In this document: positions 49,801 through 61,717 of the stretch, piece by piece
Position numbering within the stretch: the first letter of the stretch is position 1
Layout: every line of letters begins with the position of its first letter
Assembly (NCBI GenBank): GCA_030737875.1
Contig: CM060910.1
Coordinates: 616,975,303 to 617,039,302, forward strand
Direction of reading: 5' to 3'
Length of the DNA: 64,000 nt
Source: Allium sativum
Taxonomy: Eukaryota; Streptophyta; Magnoliopsida; Asparagales; Amaryllidaceae
Notes under the pieces: model-generated
What the model was told of the DNA's origin: nothing
What the model saw: the letters and a program-made list of their open reading frames with translations, nothing else
Database searches by the model: none
Position numbers and translations under genes: made by a program

Positions 49801-52495
49801 GGGTCGACCTACCGCCCTCGGGAAGATTTGAATTAAGCCCAATTCTGAGCTGCTACTGAGTCATTAGGGCTGAGTTGGCTTTTTGGATGGTTCAGATTGC
49901 TTCTAGGTTGATCGGATGGCCTAAATTAATCCTAATCTCTAAATAAACACATGTAGAAACCCTAAACCTAATAAAAATTAGAACCATGGCCGTCAAGCTA
50001 TCACCCCGCATCCTAGAATAGCCGCCACCAACTAGGAGCAAAGAAAAGCTAATAAACTCAATTCAACTCAATTCTATAACAACAACAACGAATTTGTCTA
50101 CTTCAAAGGCGAGCTAATTCAACTATAGAACACAAATCCCAGAACTCTAGACCTTCTTTGAGTTGTGAGTTTGATTTCTTTAATAAGATAATTAACAAGT
50201 TAATTAGGTTGAGTTATAATTTGGGTTATATGGCTATGTTTGTGAATCATTGGAAAAAAATGTGATATTTTGTGAATATATGCTAGTTGTTCATAATGAT
50301 AGTTTTTGTTGTGGATCCCTTTGTATATGCCCAATCACCTATGTTCAACTTCATTCATGTTTGACATCATTTTATATGCAAGTTTGGGTGTAGATTATAT
50401 GCTAGTTTCTATGTGAATTGTACACAAGTTTACATGTGAACCAAGTAAAATGACTATCTGCAAGTTTAGGTAGAAAGTGGATTCACATATATGCAAGTTT
50501 ACACCTTTAGGTTTAGATCTATGACATACATAGTTTTATGCAAGTTTGTTACTATGGCCTATGCAAATTTGGGTGAAAACTATATTCATATATGCAAGTT
50601 CACACCTTTAGGCCTATGTTTAGATTCATGACAATACAAAGTTTATGCTAGATATGTTGTAATCCTTATTTGTAAGTTAGATCCATTTTGTGTGTTATGC
50701 AAATTTGCGGTGTTTCTTCCCTTTTATGTGTTAGACTAATTGCTAGACTAATATATATATATATATATATATATGTCATGATAAGCGAACGAACAACGTG
50801 GGGACGATGAGGGAAATATTGAATATATACATATTGAGAATTGGCTTGTAATGGCCTTGAAAGGCATACAGTTAATTTGAGGCAATAATTGGTAAAATTT
50901 GTATACTTGAAATAAATGGACATGATTTAGGTGACAATTATGGACATACTTATGTTTAGAATTTATTGATAAAATTTGAATGGGGATATTAATCCACATT
51001 GGGGTTAAATAAAGATATGTAATAATTAACCGCCTAAGACACAAGGTTAGACTCGTTTGTGGTGTAAGACTGCCCGGACCCGCCCGGAAAATACAACAAC
51101 CACAAATGTCTGTCTAATGTGAGAGGTCAAAGGCACGAATTAAATGCGTGACGATTGTAAAGACACGAGGTTAGGCTATTTTGCGGTATAAGACTGCCCG
51201 GACCCGCCCGGTAAATCCAGAAACCGCAAATGTCAGTCTAATGTGGGAGGTCTTTACAAGGTTACGGTCCTAATGAATTAAATAACACTTAGACAGATAA
51301 ATATGTGGTGGGGCATGGGGTTAAGTGGGTGGCCTTGGGTGGCTTGTGAAATACGATTAGAAACACTTAACCAAGTTGAAACATGTAAGAAGACATGAAT
51401 AAGATAGGTTTAAGTGGGATGCACTAGAGGGGACCAAGCATAAGTAGGAAGCTTGTGTCAGGCATGGGGGCCCTTATCAGACCAGTAACCCATTAAGTAT
51501 CTTTGTGGGAAGTCGAGGACGGGACACGTGTTCGGCGTTTGATTGTAACAGGTCAAAACGGGTTAGAGGTGGCAACGCAAGTCCAACGGGGTCATGTGCG
51601 TGTGCGGGCCCGGGCTGGTAAGTAAGACGTTGTTACATCGTGTAGGTATAAGCCGTGCATCTTTAGTGGTATCGGGTTGTCACTTTGGGGAATGATACAC
51701 CCCACTGTTGGGCCAACACGGGTATCTACGAGTTAGGATGCCGATCGCATGGGGGTATTGGGTGCACCTAGTGGAGATAGGGGCAGGCGACACCAATGTA
51801 GACAGCTAGGGGTACACGAAACTACTATTATGATTACTAAGTTTAGTAGGTGGGGATCAACTTTTAGGGTGTTTGGTGTGGTGCAATGTAGTAATTATCT
51901 TATAGTGATTAGGTGCACTTTCAACGTTATCATTTTTCATCTTATTTCCTTTGTTTGCTCTGTCATGCCCATTGGTTCACAGTCATTTCCTTATTTACCA
52001 GCTTATGCCTTATACTAGTTGCTTTAATGATTATATTGTTAAATTTATTGCACTCGCCATACTTTATGTCTGACCCTCTTTGTTTCTACCTCTTTTCTTC
52101 CTTCCCCCCCTCCCCAAGGTGCTCAGGGTGGGACTAGTACTAGTGGAGCATGATTTGGACAACTTTATCTCTTTCTTTTGCAAGTTTCTTGGATTGAAGA
52201 TGTAAAGTTCAGCCTATCTTATTTATGGCTATTTTATGTTGGGGTTATGTCTTTTTTTTTTTATGTACTCAGAACTTATTTGTCAAGATAGATAATAAGT
52301 GTATTTGGTTTTACAGTTAGTTTTTGATGTGATGTAACCAAACTATTTCTCCGCTGCAATAAAAGTTGTTTTTACTTTCCAAGTACCAATATATTTATCT
52401 GTCTTGTTTACTTTTCTGTTCTATACACAATAAACGCTCCACCAAAATTAAGGCATCCCCTTTGTGAGTGACCTTAATGGAGATGGGGTGTCACA
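49801..52495 (+). mobile_element. Gypsy (Tekay-like) 5' LTR, 5'-truncated
   Basis: Matches the 3' LTR (its equivalent start is near 62023) but lacks about the first 305 bp. It has an eroded TATA region near 49939, donor-like GTGAGT at 50165, a TA tract at 50751-50775, the doubled CCCGGACCCGCCCGG block at 51040-51252, CTGAC at 52070, an acceptor-like CCCCAAG/G at 52118 and AATAAA at 52359. It ends GGGGTGTCACA just before the primer site. Confidence 0.85.
50165..52118 (+). other. Possible LTR leader intron, gypsy 5' LTR
   Basis: Donor GTGAGT at 50165 (kept in the 3' LTR at 62391), branch-like CTGAC at 52070-52074, a pyrimidine tract of about 40 nt and AAG/G at 52118. A second acceptor-like TTTTCTTTTCAG ends at 52701, directly before the gag ATG. 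Both are motif-based inferences. Confidence 0.4.
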
Positions 52496-52497
52496 CG

Positions 52498-52509
52498 TGG
52501 TATCAGAGC
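52498..52509 (+). other. Primer binding site of the gypsy element
   Basis: TGGTATCAGAGC, 2 bp after the 5' LTR, complementary to initiator tRNA-Met. Confidence 0.9.
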
Positions 52510-52702
52510 TGAAGGTCACTAGAATAGATAAGATATTTTGAAAAACTATTTTTCAAAAAGCATTTTCATAAAGGATACTTTCAAAAATACGTTTTAAGGA
52601 GAGTATTTTCAAGAGAAAAGTTTATTTTAAAAACATAACCCCCAGGAGCTATATATCTTTCTTTCGAATTCTCTGTTTGAATCTCTTCATTTTCTTTTCA
52701 GC

Positions 52703-53600
52703 ATGTCTGGAATTCCTGAGATACCCGAGGGGATACCGATACCAGGATGGTTTAGAAGGTATCTGGAAGCTAGGGCCAATGTCGCAGACCCAGCAAATGC
52801 TCCTCCTCCTCCTCCCCATGTTGAAACTTTCGCAAAGATATGCAAGGACTTTCGGCCAATGGGAGGAAAACCTTTTCACGGGTCAAAGACGTTTGTTGAA
52901 GCTCGAAATTGGCTAAAGGAGGTGGAAGAATTGTTTGGAATCTTTGAGGTAGAAGATTGAAGAAAGGTCCAATTAGCTGCCTAGTTAATGAAGGATGAGG
53001 CCTCATTTTGGTGGGAGGTCACTACTGGAGAGTGTCCTGTTGATACATGGCCGGATTTCAGGCGTAGGTTTGAGGCAAAGTTTCTCTCACGGGCCGAAGA
53101 GAATCTATACATGGAAAGGTTTTTGGCATTGCGGCAGGGAAATCTATAAATGAAAGAGTACGTCAACAAGTTCAATCAGTTTGCGAGATTTGGCTTGGAC
53201 TTGGTGAATACACCCGAAAAGAAGGCCCTGAGATTTGTTAAGGGTTTGAACGAGCCGCTACATGGGTTAGCTATGACCCACATCCCTATGGGGGCCACCT
53301 TTGAGAGATTGGTTGACATGGAGCTTATGCATGAAGAGGAGAAAGGCGCGAATGCTAATAAGGAACCTGAGAAGAAAGGGGGTCGAAACAAACCACAACG
53401 GCAATAGCAGAACAAGAAGGGTGGTAAAGACAATAATGGCAAGGGAAAGAAAAGATGCTTTAACCGTGGGACACCAGGCCATATGAGCAAAGACTGTAGG
53501 AAGAAGAAGAAGACTTGTTGTTTCCACTGTGGCGAGGCAGGACATCTGATTAAGGACTGCCCGAAGAAAGGGAAGAGGGTAAGGCCTACCTCTGGAGGGC
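52703..53600 (+). pseudogene. gag: Decayed gag (capsid and zinc knuckles)
   Basis: Gag forms the virus-like particle and binds element RNA. The start ATG at 52703 opens a frame with a proline run (residues about 35-39) and then a retrotransposon-gag region containing WRGFxxxF-like and FNQFARFGL segments. In-frame stops occur at 52958, about 52982, 53147 and 53405, so only fragments could be made. Two CCHC knuckles follow: the first reads CFNRGTPGHMSKDC, with Arg in place of its second Cys, and the second, CFHCGEAGHLIKDC (about 53520-53560), is intact. All pieces stay in one frame, so the damage is by substitutions. The first piece could be mistaken for a short host gene, but its continuation makes gag certain. 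Confidence 0.85.
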
Positions 53601-53679
53601 AGATTCAGGCTCTCATGGCACCAGGGCAGGCAAGGGAGAAGGTCCAAGATCTCTTGGCCCCACCGCTGCAAGAACGAGG

Positions 53680-54000
53680 TAGAGCGATTTCCGTTGAAAG
53701 TTTAGTTTATCTTTTTGATCATCCTGTTCGCACACTCTTTGATTCTGGTGCATCGCACTCTTTTATATCTACTGCTTTAGTTGAGTCACTACACGTAAAC
53801 ACCAGTATAGTAGAGGATCCTTAGTTGTTTCAAATCCAATTGGGGGCTCAACCTATTTGTCAATGATTTGTTTAGATTTAGAAATTTCTATACTTAGCGT
53901 TAGGTTTAGATGTGATGCTTATGTTTTGGGCTTCACGGGCTATGGGTTAATTCTGGGCATGGATTGGTTATCTAGTAATGGAGCCGTCCTAGATTGTGAA
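53680..54000 (+). pseudogene. Decayed aspartic protease
   Basis: The LTR-retrotransposon protease cuts the Gag-Pol polyprotein. The catalytic motif LFDSGASHSFIS is intact near 53730-53770. A stop at 53822 and a change of frame before 53857 follow, after which the family-typical GYGLILGMDWL segment appears near 53937-53970. The active-site triad is present, but the chain is interrupted between it and the second half. Confidence 0.85.
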
Positions 54001-55014
54001 AAGAGAGAGGTTAGTCTTATGAGTCGCTTGGGAAACACTCTCGAAATCTCTTGTAATCCCATGAATTCTGTTATGTTAAGTTATCTAGAATTGCTTGACG
54101 CGTCTGTTGAGAATTTGCAGTCTGTTGGAGTGGTCCGTGAATACTCGGATGTCTTTAACGAAGTAGAGGGCTTGCCTCCGAAGCGGGAGATAGACTTCCG
54201 TATATTCCTAGTTGATAATGAAAACCCCGTTGCTTTACCCGTTAGACACATGGCCCCAAGGGAGAGAAAGGAGCTTAGTAAGAAAGTTAAGGAGCTGCTA
54301 GAAAAAGGGGTTTATAAGGCGGAGTATTTCTGAATGGGGTGCTCCAGTAGTGTTCGCAACCAAAGCGGACGGTTCACTTCGCCTATGCGTTGATTATAGG
54401 GAACTAAACAAGCTGACCAAGAAGAATAGGCACCCACTTCCAAGAATAGACGATTTGTTCGATCAACATGCAGATGCAACAGTTTTCTCCCAATTTGATC
54501 TGGCTACCGGATTTCATCAGCTAAGAGTAGCTGAAGATAGCATTGACAAGATCGCGTTCAGAACCCCGGACGGTTTCTTCGAATGGCTCGTCATGCCTTT
54601 CGGCTTGACAAACGCACTTGCTTATTTCGTCGATTTGATGAATAGAGTGTTTCAGGAATTTCTCAATAAATTTGTGGTGGTCTTATACTGATTTTCTCGA
54701 AGAATGAGGAAGAGCATGCTTTGCGTTTAAGGGAAGTCATGGATACTCTCCGTGCACATCAGTTAAAAGCAAAATTCTCCAAGTGTCACTTCTGGAGGGA
54801 AGAAGTAAGATTTCTTGGGCATGTGGTGTCCAAAGAAGGGTTAGCTGTGGACCCCGCAAAAGTAGTTGCGGTCCAGGATTGGAAGGTTCCAAAGAATGCA
54901 ACTAAAGTCCGAAGTTTTCTTGGACTAGCAGGCTTTTATCACAAGTTCATTAAAGACTTTGCGAAAATCTCAGCTCCACTTACAAGGTTAACGAAGAAGA
55001 ACCTGACTTTCACT
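54001..55014 (+). pseudogene. Decayed reverse transcriptase
   Basis: RT copies element RNA into DNA. Recognisable blocks are the ALPVRHMAPRE entry region (about 54232), [12 protein letters not shown] and [12 protein letters not shown] (about 54380-54470), [13 protein letters not shown] with its catalytic Asp (about 54490), and the FGLTNA block (about 54600), altered to [10 protein letters not shown]. The YxDD-type catalytic box should follow FVVV near 54680, but a small deletion and frame change destroy it. The thumb/connection piece with [10 protein letters not shown] and [12 protein letters not shown] (54721-55014) is in another frame and ends in a stop at 55015. The enzyme is certainly inactive. 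Confidence 0.9.
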
Positions 55015-55500
55015 TAAGATTTGGATTGCGAAGTCGCTTTCCAACGGTTGAGGAGGGATCTGACAACAGCCCAAGTTTTGACATTACCAGTTGGGAGCAA
55101 GATGTTTACGGTATACGCATATGCATGCGGTACAGGACTAGGCGCTGTTTTGATGCAAGAAGGGAAGGTAGTAGCTTATGGTGGAAGGCAGTTGAAAGTG
55201 TATGAGAAGAACTACCCAACCCACGATCTAGAGTTAGCATCCATCGTTTTTGCGCTCAAGTCTTGGCACCACTATCTCTTAGGTGAGAAAATTGAATTGT
55301 ATACTGACCATAAATCATTGAAGTACCTTTTCTCGCAGAAAGACCTCAATCTAAGGCAGCAAAGATGGATAGAGTTTCTTGCCTCATACGACTTTGAGAT
55401 CTCCTATACTCCTGGCAAGGGCAATGTAGTAGCAGACGCCTTAAGTAGAAAGAAGCTAACCTTAAGTCCTCTCTTTGTAGAAAGGCAAAGTTTGGAGTAA
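55015..55500 (+). pseudogene. Decayed RNase H
   Basis: Degrades the RNA strand of the RNA-DNA hybrid. The start region [16 protein letters not shown] has Tyr where the family has the first catalytic Asp. The Glu-containing [13 protein letters not shown] and the Asp of YTDHKSL are kept, as is the downstream [16 protein letters not shown]. It is in frame with the RT thumb apart from the stop at 55015. The missing Asp makes activity unlikely even in an open frame. Confidence 0.88.
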
Positions 55501-55535
55501 TAGCAAAGTTTGATTTTAGACCCCATGTTGATTAT

Positions 55536-56520
55536 GTGACTGGCTTGATGGCAATGCTAGAGGTGCGGCCTACTTTGTTGGACTCAATAGGAACCACACA
55601 ACATGAAGACCCTCAGCTAGTTGATGTGATAGATAAGCTGATTAGGGGAGAGACTTCTAGTCACCTCAATAGATACTCCATCGATGATAAGGGTTGGTTG
55701 AGATGGGATGGAAGACTATGCGTCCCACAAGCAAGAGATTTGGTGAAGATGGTTCTGGAAGAAGCACACCATTCCAAGATGACCATACACCCCGGTGGAG
55801 ATAAAATGTATAAGAATATCAAAAGAGTTTTCTTTTTGAATGGCATGAAGAGGGATATAGCTGAATTTGTTTCGAAATGCGTGATATGCCAACAAGTCAA
55901 GGCGGAGCAAAAGAAGCCTAGCGGTTTGCTTCATCCTCTAGAAGTTCCACAATGCAAATGGGAAAGCATCTCGATGGACTTTGTTGATGGGTTGCCTAGG
56001 TCAAGGAGGGGCAATACCGGTATTTGGGTAATAGTGGACAGGCTCACGAAAAGCCCTCAGTTTATACCTGTCAAGAGTAGGATGACCGCCTCGTCTTTAG
56101 CCTCCATTTATCTTAAGGAGATAGTTCGACTCCAAGGGATACCCTCCAACATAGTGAGTAATCGAGACCCTATCTTTACAAGCAAGTTCTTGAGGAGTTT
56201 GCAAGAGGCCGTAGGCACACAGCTATGTTTAAGCACAGCCTATAACCCTCAAACCGATAGTCAGACAGAAAGGGTGAACAGAAACTGGAAGATCTTTTGA
56301 GACTGTGCATTCTTGACTTTGGAGTATCTTGGGAGGATCACCTCCCTTTTGTGGAATTCGCTTATAACAAAGCTACCAAGCCACTATAGGCATGGCACCC
56401 TTCGAAGCTTTATATGGAAGGCTATGTCGATCACCAACTTGTTGGTGGGAGTCCAAAAATAAACTTATACTTGGGTCGGACATGATTAGAGAGACATCAG
56501 AGAAAGTGGACTTGATATGA
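55536..56520 (+). pseudogene. Decayed integrase core
   Basis: Inserts the DNA copy into the genome. The HHCC zinc finger is visible (H...H near 55770-55790, CVICQQ near 55880). The catalytic core has MDFVDGLP (first Asp, about 55975), VSNRDPIF (about 56155-56180), where Asn replaces the second catalytic Asp, and QTERVNR with its Glu (about 56265). A frame change ends the piece at 56298. The usual continuation (DFGVSWEDHLPFVEFAYN-like) can still be traced in another frame to about 56460. Confidence 0.88.
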
Positions 56521-56526
56521 AGGATA

Positions 56527-57105
56527 ATGAAGATTGCCCAAGATAGACAGAAATTCTACGTGGACAAGAGAAGGACCGACCTTGAGTTTGAGGTTGGGGA
56601 TAAGGTGTTCCTTAAAGTATCTCCTTTGAGGAATGTCATCTTCTTTGGGTCCATAGGAAAGTTGGCACCACGATTCATAGGACCATTTCCTATCATCGAA
56701 AGGATTAGGACGATGGCCTACAGAGTAGAGCTGCTTGAAAGACTGGCTGGAGTTCATAATGTTTTTCATGTCTCTTAGCTACGAAAGTGCTTACATGAGT
56801 CGGCAGAAGTTGTGGATCCAAGCATACTATAGGAAGTCGAAGTGGAACGAGAAGCGACTGTGAGGAGAGTTCCAAATCGTATCTTGGGGATGAAAGTCAA
56901 AAAGCTACGCAACCGTGAAGTTAAGTTTGTCAAAGTTCAATGGAGCGACGCCGAGGAAGACGTAACTTGGGAGACTGAGGCCAAAATACGTGCGGCCTAC
57001 CCTTTTCTTTTTGAGGGTACATCTTTGATCTCTTTTTCCTTTAGTTTATTCAAGCTTGTATCTACCTTTTTAGTGTATCTCCTCTGTTATATTCTTTATC
57101 CTTAG
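56527..57105 (+). pseudogene. Integrase C-terminus and chromodomain-like tail
   Basis: The piece at 56527-56778 has the GDKVFLKVSPLR and KLAPRFIGPF motifs of the gypsy integrase C-terminal domain. After a stop at 56776, the piece at 56842-57105 has RILGMKVKKLRNREVKFVKV and VTWETE ... YPFLF, the pattern of the chromodomain tail of plant chromoviruses, closest to the Tekay/Del type. This tail can direct integration toward particular chromatin. The extension past FLF is probably read-through. Confidence 0.8.
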
Positions 57106-57278
57106 GAAGAGACCAATGGATGAAAACATGTATTTGAAACATATTATGATTGATGAATGCTAGTGGATGCAAGTGTTTGCTAGTGGATGCATATACACAC
57201 ACATTAGGCACTAGATCAGCTCAATCACTTTCATACTGCATATAAATGTGTGCTTATTTAAGTTAATGGATGTATAAT
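57106..57278 (+). mobile_element. Gypsy 3' interior, left part
   Basis: Non-coding sequence between pol and the 3' LTR, containing the repeated phrase TGCTAGTGGATGCA (about 57157-57190). It is cut by a solo LTR at 57279 and continues at 61384. ATAAT at 57274-57278 is the left TSD copy. Confidence 0.75.
57274..57278. repeat. Left TSD (ATAAT) of solo LTR 57279-61378
   Basis: Perfect 5-bp match to 61379-61383. Confidence 0.88.
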
Positions 57279-57639
57279 TGTAACACCCCACATCCATTAA
57301 GGTCACTCACAAAGGGAATGCCTTAACTTCAATGGAGCATTATGGGTACTGGAACAGAAATATTACAAGACAGACATATATAAAACAGCAGAAAGTAAAG
57401 TAGGAGTACTTCAATCATTTATTAAATATAATTGTTTACAATAAAAGACCATCAACTTCCAATACCCAATTACATAGCTAAAATATCTGTCTTGCTCAAA
57501 AACAAAGAAGCATAAAAATAAATTCTGATATTCCCCAATAAAGCAAGGCAAGCCATAGCCAAGAGAAATCCAATCCGTACATGAAAGAACCTTGGAGCTT
57601 GGTAAGATCTGAACTAAGCTGTATTCCTACCCTACGAAC

Positions 57640-60600
57640 CTGGGGGGGAACGGAAGAAAAAGAGGCAAAACAAAATGGGTCAGTCATAAAGATTGAGTAA
57701 GTCCTAGTGACTTTCAGCATCAAAACAGGTAAAGATAACATGGCATGAATAAACTGAAAATAAACATAAGCATGATGACAAGTTAAGCTACAGGCACGAT
57801 GAATCAAGTATAACATCCCATAATTCCTATCAAGAGTAGCATCACAAGGTTCCTACCAAGTATCACATCGCAAGGTTTCTATCAAGTATAACATCGAAGA
57901 CTTATAGGCTTCATCATTAAAATATTTCAGTGATATCTATTTGCTCTTCACCACCAGACTAGTTTCCCAACTAGTGATCTATATAAAATGATTATATGAT
58001 AACGTGATCCCAATCCCCGAAATTGTGGTTACTTTCAGGTGTACATCTATTATTTATCACCTAGATCTAATCTAAGGTTTTCTATCGGGCGCTTCCTAGA
58101 TTCAACCAGGGTTTACACGACCTAGGTCTAACTAGGGTTTATGCTACCTATTGAACGCTTCTCGGATTCAGGGTTTATGCGACCTAGGTCCAACTAGGGA
58201 TTATGCTACCTGTGTGTGTCATACGGCCCCCAGTAATTGTAGATACCTATGTTGGTCCCACCATAGGGTGTATCAAGTCCCATGGTGGTGGCCCGACACA
58301 ATTCTAGAATGCATAGTGTATACTACTGGTGCCTAGTGCCTGCTTTTTATGCCCCGAAGTGCGTGCTTGCCCGCACTCCGTTAGAACCCACACTGCTGCT
58401 CCACTCGCCGTCGCTTTGACCGCTTACAATCAGCCCCATAATTGTGCCCCACCCTGCCGAGTTTCAGGGTACCATGATACACCTATGTGGGTTACTGCTG
58501 AAATGGGTCCCCGTTACTAGGGTTTCCTACTGGTTAAGTTTGTGGGCCTATATATACAGGTATTACCCACCTACCCGTGATGTACTTAACCCACTGATTC
58601 AAGCATGTTTATTAATGGTTAAGTTTGTGGGCCTATATTTACTAATATTACCCACCAACCCGATATGTACTTAACCCTCTCCGTCCATTGCGTTAAGTTG
58701 GCTAAGTGTTTTCTCTTGTTTTACTTAACCCTACCACACATCATGTTGTATCGGTTAAGTGTTGCTCCTTGTGTTACTTAACCCTACCGCAAGTCTTGTT
58801 ATACCGGCTAAGTGTTCTCCCTTGTGCTAACTTAACCCCACCGCATGTCATGTCATATTGGTTAAGTGTAAGTTGACTTATCCAACCTATATATCATGTT
58901 GTGACAATTAAGTGTTACCCTCTGTTGTTACTTAACCTTACCACGCATCACGTTATATTGGTTAAGCGCATGTTAACTAACCCCATCCACTAGTCATATT
59001 ATAATGGTTCAATGTTACCCTCATGTGTTTACTTAACCCTACCATGCATCAGGTTATATCAATTGGGTGTTATCAACCCATTCAAGTTAAACCAACCCAT
59101 CTGCTAGTCATGCTATAACGGTTAAGTGATATCAATCAATTCAAATTAACTTAACCCACCCACTTATCGTATTATGTTGGTTAAGTGCTATTAATCTACT
59201 CAACCGCACCCACTTATCTAATTAACATGTTGTATTAGTTGAGTGTCCTCAATTTGCTTAACCCTTCCCACTTGTCTAATTAACATGTTAAAATGGTTAA
59301 GTGTTCTCGAGCAATCAAGTTCAGGTTTACTTAACCCACCTATTCATGTCATATCGATTAAGTGTCATTAGTCTAGTCATATTACTTAACCTTTCCATTC
59401 TTAGCGTGTCTGTTTATTGGCATTAATTAATTAATAATGCATCAACCACTCACATTAGACCTGTTGTTGCGGTCACTGGATATGCCAGGCGGTTCCGGGC
59501 AGAATTACACTACAACTTAGTCTAACCTCGGGTTTATGCATGATATGACTAACTTCTCACATTGGATCTTATTATTTGCAGTCACTGGATATGCCGGGCG
59601 GTTCCGGGCAGAATTACATTGCAAACTCAACCCAACCTCGAGTTAGCCATGTTCACGTTCATGTTCATACTCATGTTCATGTTTCAATCACGTTCATATT
59701 TCCAGTTATATGCCAATTAACAAGTTCATAATTCACGTTTTTGACCTAAAACATATTCCCAAAGTATTATCATAATTCACTATAAAGTTATGCCAAGTTA
59801 TAGCCTTTTATCTACAATACACGCCAACTACCCGAAAACCAACTTAGGCGCGTTCATATTAAACCTCTACCAAGTCATAAATTATCATATACGTTTCAAC
59901 TCCAAATTTTACATTATTAACATATGCCCAAGTTCTAGATTACATGTCACTTTTACATATGCCCAATTCATACCAAATTTACATATGTTCAATTCATGCC
60001 GTTTTACATGTATGCCAATTTACACATATACCAAGTTTCATGCCGTTTTACATATGTCAAGATTCATGATTTACATGTTTACAAGGCTATGCTCAATTTA
60101 CATAGATCAAGTTTTATACCCAAAATTACATGTATACCACGTTTACACCAATTTACCCATAACAAGTTATAGCCAAATTACATATATCAAGATCCATATC
60201 AAATTACATATATCAATCCCAATCGCGCAATAACCATTATAATGACAATACCCAAAATTACCCCGTTTCATGTTAATGGTAAATTATCCCCAAAAATCCA
60301 ATTTTCATATTATGCCTTCGATTCCACCAAACACATATATTCCACTAGGAAACATTCCAATATTTCCCCCGTATACCATCGCACGTATATCGTAGTTTAG
60401 GCCTAGGTCCGAAATTGACCTAGGTTCATCAAAAGAAAATAAATAGGGGAAGGTAGAAGATTGCAATAAAAACGAGATCAGAGAGAAAACAACATAAAAA
60501 CATCATCTCAGGCATAAAGAATAGATCTTGATAATAATATCAACATGAACCAAGAAAATTGATTTACAACAAGCTGAATAGACCATAAACTTGTCATGAG

Positions 60601-60735
60601 AATAAAGATAGAAAGGTTCCCAAAATCGAGATCCAAGAAGAAACAAGAATAGACTTGGATCAAAAGTCCAATTTTACTTCATCACATGTCCATATTAAGT
60701 TTAATTATTTTAATCTAAAAATAACTAGAACTTAC
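57640..60735 (-). other. Possible LTR leader intron, solo LTR 57279
   Basis: On the minus strand the donor CT/GTAAGTT starts at 60735 (the best donor in the window), CTGAC lies at 57683-57679, and about 35 nt of pyrimidines precede CAG/G ending at 57640. This would remove 3.1 kb of the 4.1-kb LTR, including the whole repeat array. Confidence 0.45.
58530..59410 (-). repeat. TTAAGTG/CTTAACC tandem array
   Basis: Roughly 14-16 diverged units of about 55-65 bp, each with a GGTTAAGTG...ACTTAACCC pair of inverted arms separated by 10-20 bases. Related LTRs at 19290-19390 and 51280-51430 have only about two such units, so the array expanded in this copy or subfamily. Confidence 0.7.
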
Positions 60736-61378
60736 AGATCGTGGACAAGGAACTAAGAACTGGATTTGTTGTAAAAATGTTGCAGCATTGTTGATTTATT
60801 GTCTTGAATCATTGTAGAAGCCTTAATCTTCGAATTGGATTGTGTATGAAAGATTAGGAAATTTATTAGAGGTGGCAGCCATGATTAAGAGGGATCTCAG
60901 CAGCATTTTGGTGTAAGAATGATTTGTTATGAATTAGGTTAGGTCTTAGGGTGTATTTATAGGTGTAGGACTATTTAGGGCCTTTAGATCAACCCTAGAA
61001 TCAATCCGGACCATCAAAACACGTCCCGGCCTTCAAAAATGGGTTCTGGGCCAAAACAGGCCGACCAAGTCAACCTGTAAGGGGGAGGTCGACCATATGG
61101 TCGACCTGTAGGGGGTAGGTCGACCACCTGGCCGATCTGACCCCCAGGTCGACCCCCAGGTCGACCTGGCTGGTTCTGTGCTGTCTGGAATTTGCTGAAT
61201 CTTCTACAGGCCATAACTTCTTCATCCGGACTCCGATTTTCGAAAACTCGGACTCTATTTCATGCAGAATTCCGAGACGAACGCAATGGAATAACCCGTT
61301 TCCCATAATTATCAGTTTAAAAATTAATTATACCTTGATTTCTTGTTTCTACATGTTATTAAAATTCGGGTTGTTACA

Positions 61379-61383
61379 ATAAT
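61379..61383. repeat. Right TSD (ATAAT) of solo LTR 57279-61378
   Basis: Perfect 5-bp match to 57274-57278. Confidence 0.88.
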
Positions 61384-61717
61384 GGTTGTGTTATCATATG
61401 GATGTTGCATTCAGATGAATGGTTATGCACGCATGTAGAAATAATATGTATCATTAGGGATCTTTTGTACACATAATGGACACATGGAACTATCATAATT
61501 TGCATAAGGAGGTCAACTGAATAAGTAGACCGCCTGATTTTGCATTAGATACGGACATGTACACACATTGTGCATATAAACATGAAATCATTGGAAGTCT
61601 TTTAAGGACAATGGATGCCTGTGTTTGATGGTTGAGAAGATGGACGATTGGATGGTAGGATATGTATTCTTCATAACTTGAAGATTTCAGGGTCGAAATC
61701 CTTTAAGGAGGGAAGAA
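61384..61717 (+). mobile_element. Gypsy 3' interior, right part with PPT
   Basis: Continues the interior from 57278 and ends in the polypurine tract AAGGAGGGAAGAA (61705-61717), which primes plus-strand DNA synthesis, directly before the TG of the 3' LTR. Confidence 0.8.

Larger units (their letters stand above)
57279..61378 (-). mobile_element. Solo LTR, minus orientation (4.10 kb)
   Basis: Begins TGTAACACCCCACATCC and ends GGTTGTTACA, with perfect ATAAT duplications at 57274-57278 and 61379-61383. In minus-strand order it has a GTCGAC palindrome cluster (61170-61077), TATA near 60963-60951, donor GTAAG at 60735, the doubled CCCGG-rich block (59640-59440), the expanded TTAAGTG repeat array (about 59410-58530), CTGAC at 57683-57679, and CAG/G at 57640. 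It belongs to the same broad LTR family as 17266-20385 but is longer, mainly through the repeat array. Confidence 0.88.

Noticed and set aside
49967..49977. Telomere-like CCCTAAACCTAA string
   Set aside because: A single partial match within a gypsy LTR, present also near 62184; not an array.
53176..53671. Long minus-strand frames across gag (104 and 134 aa)
   Set aside because: They are antisense shadows of the gag/zinc-knuckle region, whose sense strand has clear motifs.
59790..60233. 147-aa plus-strand frame in the minus solo LTR
   Set aside because: Low-complexity ACATATACCAAG-type repeats give a Tyr/His/Ile-rich frame antisense to the LTR; no recognisable family.
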